DNA of 64,000 nt, taken from Fulvia fulva (taxonomy: Eukaryota > Ascomycota > Dothideomycetes > Mycosphaerellales > Mycosphaerellaceae). Both the position numbers and the translations under genes were made by a program. Within the stretch, counting starts at the first letter, position 1. The number at the start of each line of letters is the position of its first letter. Below the pieces are notes generated by a model. That model was not told the origin of the DNA, made no database searches, and was given only the letters and a program-made list of their open reading frames with translations. Positions 58,119 through 64,000 of the stretch are shown piece after piece. The stretch covers positions 2,108,001 through 2,172,000 of the forward strand of contig NC_063022.1 of the NCBI RefSeq assembly GCF_020509005.1, read 5' to 3'.

Positions 58119-58139
58119 CTACCCCCCTCTCTTAGAGTA

Positions 58140-60430
58140 CGCTCCGGAGCACTCTCCTCTCCTCTTACATCTTTCGTATCTATTATATCTCCTATTACCT
58201 TCGTAAACACCTTATTATCTATTAGACTATACGTATCGCTCTCTTTCTTATAAGCCCGGAGGCCTCGTTCTACCGGTATTAGAGCTATTACTACTTATAC
58301 TAGTTAGCGCGCTATACGTATACCTAAAGTATTCTCATTTGGTATCTAGTCTATAGGTAGTTAATATCTAGGTAGCTTAGTCGCTCTCGGGTAGTTATAG
58401 TAAAAGTCGGCTACGGAGGCGGCGGTAGTCTCGATAACCTAGTCCGTAGCTTTATAGGATAGCTTATTATATCTAATATATTTCACTAAGTGGTCCTAAT
58501 ATAGCTATTTGCCTCCTACCGGTATTAGTCCTCGCGGCCATCTCTTCTTATAGTCTAGAATTTGCTTAACTTCCTATTAATCGGGTTCGGCGGGATCGGC
58601 TTCGTATTATTCGTCGTCGATATGTCGGATTAGTAGTAGTACGGGTTATGTCTGTCCTATAACCGGCGGATAAACTAGTATAAGAAGGTATAAGTAGAAG
58701 CGATTATCGATATTTAAAGTAGGTAGGAGCTCTACTTTATAAGTATTGCCCGGTAGTACCTCCGTAATTACGTACGGTCTAGACTACTTTACGTCTATCT
58801 TACGAGAAGGTCTCTCTATCGTCTAGTTCTTAGTACTTACCTATACTTCGTCGCCTTCGGCGTACCGTAGTATAGTTATACGCGTCTAGTTTATATACTT
58901 AGCTTAGACTACTTATACTAAGGCTATCTACTGTCGTAAGTATTAGTATATCTCTTATATCTTAGCTATAAACTTGTCCGCGGACTCGGCGTCTAGTCGC
59001 TATTTATATAGTATTAGTAGTATAGGTAAGTCTAAGTCGAACTTAGAGAACCTTAGATTACGCCTAGTATTAGTATAGAACGGCGAGACGCCTATTATTA
59101 CGGACACTATATTATTTACTATAAACTTAGCTAATAGAGTCTAATCTAGCTAGTCGTCCTAGGCATAGTTAATAAAGATACGTAGGTATTACTCTATTAC
59201 TTTGTTTATGTTCTCCGACTGTCTATCTATTTCTAGGTAGAACGACGAAGATAGCTTTCGATTAATACTAAGTAGCGCGTATATTCTACGCTAGAATACG
59301 GAAACCTATTACGTACTACGATCCGAGACAATAGACTTCGGGAGCCTATATCTACTAAATACGTACTTAAGGAATACTAGTACGTAATGCTCTACTATTA
59401 TCGACGTAATAGAAATGATATGTCGCTCCTTAGTTAAGCGGTATATAACGGTTATAATGTTCTCGTATGTTTATCCGTCGACTACGCTTATTCCCTTCGG
59501 TAGTTTAACTACGAAGTTAATAGAGATATCCTCCTAAGCGCTAAATAGTACTAGTAGCGGTCTTAATAGCCCGAGGTACTAGATATTAGTATTCTTGTTC
59601 GTACGGTAAGCGCGGTAGGCACGTATATAGCTCTTAACAAATCGTACGATACCTAGCTAGGTATAGTTACGAGCTACTAGTTTATACGTCTTCTCGTCCC
59701 CTAAGTAACTAGCTACTATATAGTCGTAGAAAGCCTATACGATACGAGTACGTACCGGTATTTTACCTTTATCTAGATTGTCTTCTAACTCCGGAGGAAC
59801 GAATAGGCTATAACTACTATATACATTCTTAATGTATATTATGCCTCCGACTAGGACTATATAACGGTTATTAATACGGTGCTTCCTTAGTAAGGTATAT
59901 AGATTATCTCGTTCTAGCTATTGAACGGCTTCCTTAGCCTCTAGTTACGTATAGAGCCCTCGAATAGCGGTCGTAAGCGGGTTTATAACGTTATTATTAT
60001 ATACCGACAATACTCTAGTAGACGATAGGTTTAGGATACGATCTAGGCCTAGTAATACCTAATACTACTATTAGTTTCGTAGGTTATCTAGGTCTCTAGG
60101 CTTCGGTAAGTCCTATAAACGTCGGGTTAAGCTGTCTAGCTTAGTACCTTAAACTCCTAGCCTATAGACGATCTTAAAGAAGAACTACGAGAGAAACTCG
60201 GCCTAGCGAGCTTGTCTACGGTTCAATTACTTCGTGCTTATAAACTATTCGAGATTCTTATAATCGGAGTATATAAGCGTCGGCTCGTCCTTAGATTCCG
60301 GGTCTAGTAGATTCTTATAATCGTTGGTACCGTATTTGTTAATAGTTAGCTCCGGTCGCTATTCCTCGAAAGCTTATATAATAGCTAGGAGCTCCTTATC
60401 GTAGATATCGTAGTTATATTACTAGGGGTC
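58140..60430 (-). pseudogene. Gypsy-H pol: RNase H, integrase, chromodomain
   Basis: The minus-strand frame starts at YNYDIYDKELLAII (about 60380-60420) with KNLEQFISTKQLNRRQAR.AEFLS (about 60210-60270). The integrase zinc region and core follow (about 59100-59700), including NFVVKLPKGIS and SIVSDRSSQ. A YAEGDEVQVSTKNQTIERPSRKIDVK block lies near 58770-58870, and a chromodomain-like tail HLVKYIRYNKLSYKATDQV near 58440-58500. Trp and Gln codons are TAG throughout. The tail resembles that of Gypsy-F, suggesting related families. Confidence 0.83.
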
Positions 60431-60591
60431 GACGACGAGAATCACCTGTACGTGGTGTCGGCTACGAACCTCTCGTCTAGCTACGAGAGAGCCAAGTATT
60501 CTCACGCTGGAGCGTCGTGGGCGCGACGGGCGCGTAGCGTAGGCGAAGCCGCGGCGAACAGAGGACTACCAGCAAAACGGGTATGAAAACC
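60431..60591. other. Unassigned non-RIP sequence
   Basis: About 160 bp of GC-rich sequence with normal CA/TG between the Gypsy-H break and the tandem duplication. It contains a small hairpin-capable inverted repeat CTCTCGT..ACGAGAG near 60471-60490. No coding or repeat assignment. Confidence 0.35.
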
Positions 60592-61505
60592 ATCCGACGA
60601 GCGTGTACTCGTGTCGGGAGCGAGTCCCTCTTCTTTCTACGTGTAAGAAGGGCGCGGAACCGTGGCCTATACGCTCGACAGGACACCTCTGGTATGAGTG
60701 CAGAATTTTCACCTCCGGAGACCGCAAACCGAGCGGGCTAAGCGACGAACATTGGACGAGCGGACTACAGAACAACAACTGAGCGGACTATGCAACGGCG
60801 TCGAGCGGACTACGAAACAATCTGGTGTTTGCCAGCGGGCAATGCGGTGGGTAGGTGGACACGCGACGAAGCCTGTAAGGGCCTGTTGAACACCCGGTAT
60901 GGGAACGAGGGTTTTGCCTGAGGCACTGCCTGTCCCGCTACACGACGCACCTAGTCTGACATGGTAGATTGCGACGAGGAAAAGACGATAGCCTGAGCAA
61001 GGAAAAGACGGCTGTTAGGACGGGGAAAAGACGTACAATGCAAGTGGATTAGTTCTGTGATCGGGGAGGATCGAGGGCAGGGTGATAAGGAACTTCATAT
61101 TGGTTAGTAGGTGGAAACGCAAGGAGTACGCTGCCCGGCGTGGTGTGTGCCCCGAGCAGACCTGCGAGGCATGGACGGCCGCTTTCTAGAGATAGGCTGC
61201 GGTAACGCGAAGGGCGTCAAAACCTGGGGCGTGGTGTACACTGGCAGCGACGGCTGACACTGTCTGTACAGCCCGAGAGGACGGATGCGCATGTCGGTCA
61301 ATAGAGAGCACTAAAGGGCTCAGGCCTATGGAGGTGGATATTGGCTTAAGGAGCAAACAGGGAGGGAGGGCGTAGAGGGAAGCTTTTGCTCCGGGCTAAC
61401 CTCTCGAAACGAGGCTACACGGTGGTGCTAGATGAGTGGGAAAGCGCGGTTAAGACTTGTCACCTTATCTCGTAGCTAGCTTGCTAAATACGATTCCTTC
61501 CTTGC
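60592..61505. repeat. 914-bp tandem duplication, unit 1
   Basis: Starts ATCCGACGAGCG and ends GATTCCTTCCTTGC. It is repeated head to tail as 61506-62419 with two differences found by eye. It is non-coding as far as I can see: only short frames on both strands, none with recognisable features. Internal short repeats are GAGCGG(A/G)CTA at 60731, 60758, 60781 and 60803, and GGAAAAGACG three times (about 60977-61033). No RIP signature. It could be satellite-like DNA or a promoter-type monomer of a retrotransposon; I cannot decide. Confidence 0.9.
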
Positions 61506-62419
61506 ATCCGACGAGCGTGTACTCGTGTCGGGAGCGAGTCCCTCTTCTTTCTACGTGTAAGAAGGGCGCGGAACCGTGGCCTATACGCTCGACAGGACAC
61601 CTCTGGTATGAGTGCAGAATTTTCACCTCCGGAGACCGCAAACCGACCGGGCTAAGCGACGAACATTGGACGAGCGGACTACAGAACAACAACTGAGCGG
61701 ACTATGCAACGGCGTCGAGCGGACTACGAAACAATCTGGTGTTTGCCAGCGGGCAATGCGGTGGGTAGGTGGACACGCGACGAAGCCTGTAAGGGCCTGT
61801 TGAACACCCGGTATGGGAACGAGGGTTTTGCCTGAGGCACTGCCTGTCCCGCTACACAACGCACCTAGTCTGACATGGTAGATTGCGACGAGGAAAAGAC
61901 GATAGCCTGAGCAAGGAAAAGACGGCTGTTAGGACGGGGAAAAGACGTACAATGCAAGTGGATTAGTTCTGTGATCGGGGAGGATCGAGGGCAGGGTGAT
62001 AAGGAACTTCATATTGGTTAGTAGGTGGAAACGCAAGGAGTACGCTGCCCGGCGTGGTGTGTGCCCCGAGCAGACCTGCGAGGCATGGACGGCCGCTTTC
62101 TAGAGATAGGCTGCGGTAACGCGAAGGGCGTCAAAACCTGGGGCGTGGTGTACACTGGCAGCGACGGCTGACACTGTCTGTACAGCCCGAGAGGACGGAT
62201 GCGCATGTCGGTCAATAGAGAGCACTAAAGGGCTCAGGCCTATGGAGGTGGATATTGGCTTAAGGAGCAAACAGGGAGGGAGGGCGTAGAGGGAAGCTTT
62301 TGCTCCGGGCTAACCTCTCGAAACGAGGCTACACGGTGGTGCTAGATGAGTGGGAAAGCGCGGTTAAGACTTGTCACCTTATCTCGTAGCTAGCTTGCTA
62401 AATACGATTCCTTCCTTGC
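61506..62419. repeat. 914-bp tandem duplication, unit 2
   Basis: Direct copy of unit 1. Visible differences are C for G in the first GAGCGG(A/G)CTA block (GACCGG, near 61647) and ACACAACG for ACACGACG (near 61856). Its right edge coincides with the start of the LINE-5 sequence. Confidence 0.9.
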
Positions 62420-64000
62420 CCTGGACATGGATTGGGCGGTTAGCCCTAACACAGTAACAGGAGTCATAAGTAAGCTAAAGGGACGAAAAGCCCCAGGCCC
62501 AGACAGGATACCAAACGTACTGCTAAAAGAGTGTAGAGAAGAGATCGCGCCGAGCCTTGCAAACCTATTTACCGCGTGCCTACGGCTAGGGTATCACCCG
62601 AAGCCGTACAGAGAGTCTATGACAGTAGTGCTACGCAAGCCACAGAAGGAAGACTATACTCAGCCCAAGTCGTACAGACCAATAGCACTTCTAAATACGA
62701 TAGGGAAGGTCCTAGAAAAGATAGTAGCCCAGAGACTTACGCAGCTTGCCGAGGACAACCACGTACTCCCAGCAACACAGATGGGGGGAAGAAGCCAGCG
62801 ATCGACACTAACAGCAATGGAGCTAATTACGGAGCAAATCCAGACCCTCTGGCACTACGGCAGGAACCGAGCGGCGTCCTTACTATCCCTCGACATCGCA
62901 GGGGCCTTCGACAACGTCTCACACCAAAGGCTAATACATATCCTACAGCAGAAAGGCATCCCCCAGTGGGCAACGTCGTTCGTCTTCTCCTTTCTCCAGG
63001 AACGGACGACATACCTAGTCCTAGGAAGGTACACGTCCGACCCGGTGAAGGCAGAGACTGGAATACCTCAGGGATCTACTCTCTCCCCTATCCTGTTTCT
63101 AATATTTATGTCGGATCTAATCCCCCTACTCACCTCTCCGCAAACCTCAGCATCGGGGTTCGTAGACGATACAAACATCCTAGCCTGGTCAGACTCGACA
63201 GAAGAGAACTGTCGCCTCCTTGAAGATAGGCACAAGAAATGCGAGGAGTGGGCAAAGAAGCATGGTGCCCGGTTCGCCCCTGAAAAGTACCAACTTATAC
63301 ACTTCAGTAAAGCGAGAACACACCATAATATGAAGGCGGCGGTAAGAATCCAAGGCTACGAGACCAAGCCATCAGCGGAGCTACGAGTACTAGGGATCTG
63401 GCTCGACCCGAAGCTAAGCTGGAATGTACAGATTAAGAAAGCCCAGAGTCGAGCGCAAGTCAATGAAGCCTCGATAAAGAGGCTTACGGCATCTACATGG
63501 GGAGCAACATTCGACAAGGCAAGAGTAATGTATAAGGCGATCGTCAGACCAGCTATGTTGTACGGGGCACAGATTTGGGGAACAGGAGGCGCAGGCAAGC
63601 CGATCCCGAAACGGATAGAGCAACCCCTAAACAGGACACAGGCAGGCAACCTACGTAGGGTACTAGGCGCATACAAGACAACGTCAACAAGCACGGTAGA
63701 AATGGAGACAGGAATACCACCAATCGGCCAGTACATCCGGGGAATGAGAATTCAATACGCGGCAAAGACGACAGGTTACCTAGCACAAACCACGATCCAG
63801 GAGGCAAAGAATAAGATAGAAAGCCGCTACCGGAGAGGGGCAGGATATAGGACAAGCCAAAAAGAGGATGACCTTACGACCTTTACGGCCGTACAGACAA
63901 GCACCGAATGGCTAGCACGAAAGGAGGAGGAGCGTAGGACTCGCCAGGCCGGCGGGAGCAAGGCTAAGACCCAAAACCTAGCGGAACAGATAGCGAGCTG
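62420..64000 (+). mobile_element. LINE-5: 5'-truncated, unmutated Tad1-like LINE, continuing beyond the window
   Basis: Non-LTR retrotransposon sequence beginning shortly before the RT fingers, so ORF1, the endonuclease and the 5' region are missing. It is related to but clearly diverged from the LINE-1 family, and it has normal CA/TG content with no stops. The 3' end, tail and any target duplication lie outside the window. Confidence 0.88.
62427..64000 (+). CDS. LINE-5 reverse transcriptase (ORF2 fragment, open to window end)
   Basis: The frame of 62427 is open from 62394 to the window end without a stop, about 524 codons. The ATG at 62427 is simply the first Met and may not be a real start. 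Visible RT blocks: KGRKAPGPDRIPNVLLKECR (about residues 16-35), KSYRPIALLNTIGKVLEKIV (about 75-95), the palm LLSLDIAGAFDNVSHQRL (first catalytic Asp), GIPQGSTLSPILFLIF and the catalytic box FVDD at 63159-63170. AELRVLGIWLDPKLSW (thumb side) and RPAMLYGAQIWGT follow. All RT catalytic residues are intact. It lacks endonuclease, so on its own it is probably a dead-on-arrival insertion that has escaped RIP. A 215-codon frame at 62576-63223 is an out-of-frame shadow. Confidence 0.88.
   Translation, partial: MDWAVSPNTVTGVISKLKGRKAPGPDRIPNVLLKECREEIAPSLANLFTACLRLGYHPKPYRESMTVVLRKPQKEDYTQPKSYRPIALLNTIGKVLEKIVAQRLTQLAEDNHVLPATQMGGRSQRSTLTAMELITEQIQTLWHYGRNRAASLLSLDIAGAFDNVSHQRLIHILQQKGIPQWATSFVFSFLQERTTYLVLGRYTSDPVKAETGIPQGSTLSPILFLIFMSDLIPLLTSPQTSASGFVDDTNILAWSDSTEENCRLLEDRHKKCEEWAKKHGARFAPEKYQLIHFSKARTHHNMKAAVRIQGYETKPSAELRVLGIWLDPKLSWNVQIKKAQSRAQVNEASIKRLTASTWGATFDKARVMYKAIVRPAMLYGAQIWGTGGAGKPIPKRIEQPLNRTQAGNLRRVLGAYKTTSTSTVEMETGIPPIGQYIRGMRIQYAAKTTGYLAQTTIQEAKNKIESRYRRGAGYRTSQKEDDLTTFTAVQTSTEWLARKEEERRTRQAGGSKAKTQNLAEQIAS

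Larger units (their letters stand above)
57937..60430 (-). mobile_element. Gypsy-H, minus-strand Ty3/Gypsy, truncated at RNase H
   Basis: A 3' LTR (57937-58118) inserted in Fot1-2, followed by chromodomain, integrase and RNase H on the minus strand. It ends at about 60430 within RNase H, where non-mutated unrelated sequence begins. RT, protease, gag and 5' LTR are absent from the window. Confidence 0.87.

Noticed and set aside
60477..62215. Short frames (63-79 codons) in both tandem units
   Set aside because: They occur on both strands, overlap each other, and have no family resemblance or conserved start context. They repeat only because the DNA is duplicated.
62576..63223. 215-codon plus-strand open frame
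   Set aside because: It is out of frame with the LINE-5 reverse transcriptase, which covers the same bases with clear homology. The long shadow is due to low stop density in the alternate frame.
1..64000. Possible host genes, tRNA or rRNA genes, CRISPR arrays, bacterial-type operons
   Set aside because: None seen. All of the window except about 0.4 kb of unassigned spacer and the 1.8-kb tandem duplication is accounted for by transposable elements; tandem units are only two and lack CRISPR geometry.

Overview
This window is a repeat-only block from the genome of a filamentous ascomycete fungus (Pezizomycotina-type). I see no host gene, tRNA, rRNA or CRISPR array. Two things point to this kind of organism. 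The transposon families are typical of it: chromodomain-bearing Ty3/Gypsy elements, Ty1/Copia, Tad1-like LINEs and a Fot1/Pogo DNA transposon. Most of the sequence also carries the scar of repeat-induced point mutation (RIP): CA/TG dinucleotides are scarce, TA is abundant, and transposon reading frames are full of TAG where Gln (CAG) or Trp (TGG) codons are expected. No dinucleotide counts were computed; this is a reading of the sequence.

The layout is a stack of insertions inside insertions. The oldest layer I can trace is a Copia element on the minus strand ('Copia-D'), whose pieces lie at about 7704-8306, 13306-13897, 14103-14534, 19496-20318 and 43210-43267. It is interrupted by a plus-strand Gypsy ('Gypsy-G', 1-202 and 5746-7703, itself split by the full Copia-1 at 203-5740), a Tad1-like LINE (LINE-1, 8307-13305), a solo LTR (13898-14102), a second LINE family (LINE-4, 14535-19495), a Fot1 element (20319-43209) and Gypsy-E (from 43268). 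The Fot1 element was split by Gypsy-A (20473-41492), Gypsy-A by Gypsy-B (23974-37565), and Gypsy-B by Gypsy-C (29012-35286). This five-level order is supported by matching target-site duplications: TA, CTATC, TAGCC and GGTAC.

Gypsy-C is the only young element. Its two 520-bp LTRs differ at two positions, it carries no visible RIP, and it has a 1315-codon pol frame with protease, reverse transcriptase, RNase H, integrase and chromodomain. Its gag frame carries a -1 break inside the capsid region, and pol can only be reached by a -1 shift within a 16-nt overlap at the end of gag.

The right part holds Gypsy-E (minus, 43268-47760), LINE-2 (plus, 47761-52728), the 3' part of Gypsy-F (plus, 52729-about 55299), a 5'-truncated LINE-3 (about 55300-57543), an unassigned 290 bp, the end of a second Fot1 copy (57829-57936) and Gypsy-H (minus, 57937-about 60430). 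At about 60430 the RIP signature stops abruptly. The last 3.6 kb is unmutated: a short unknown stretch, a near-perfect 914-bp tandem duplication (60592-62419), and an open 5'-truncated LINE reverse-transcriptase frame that runs off the window end.

Apart from Gypsy-C and possibly the terminal LINE, nothing here looks able to make a functional product. The block looks like RIP-inactivated heterochromatin in which a recent chromodomain retrotransposon has landed. Names such as Gypsy-A or LINE-1 are labels for this window only.
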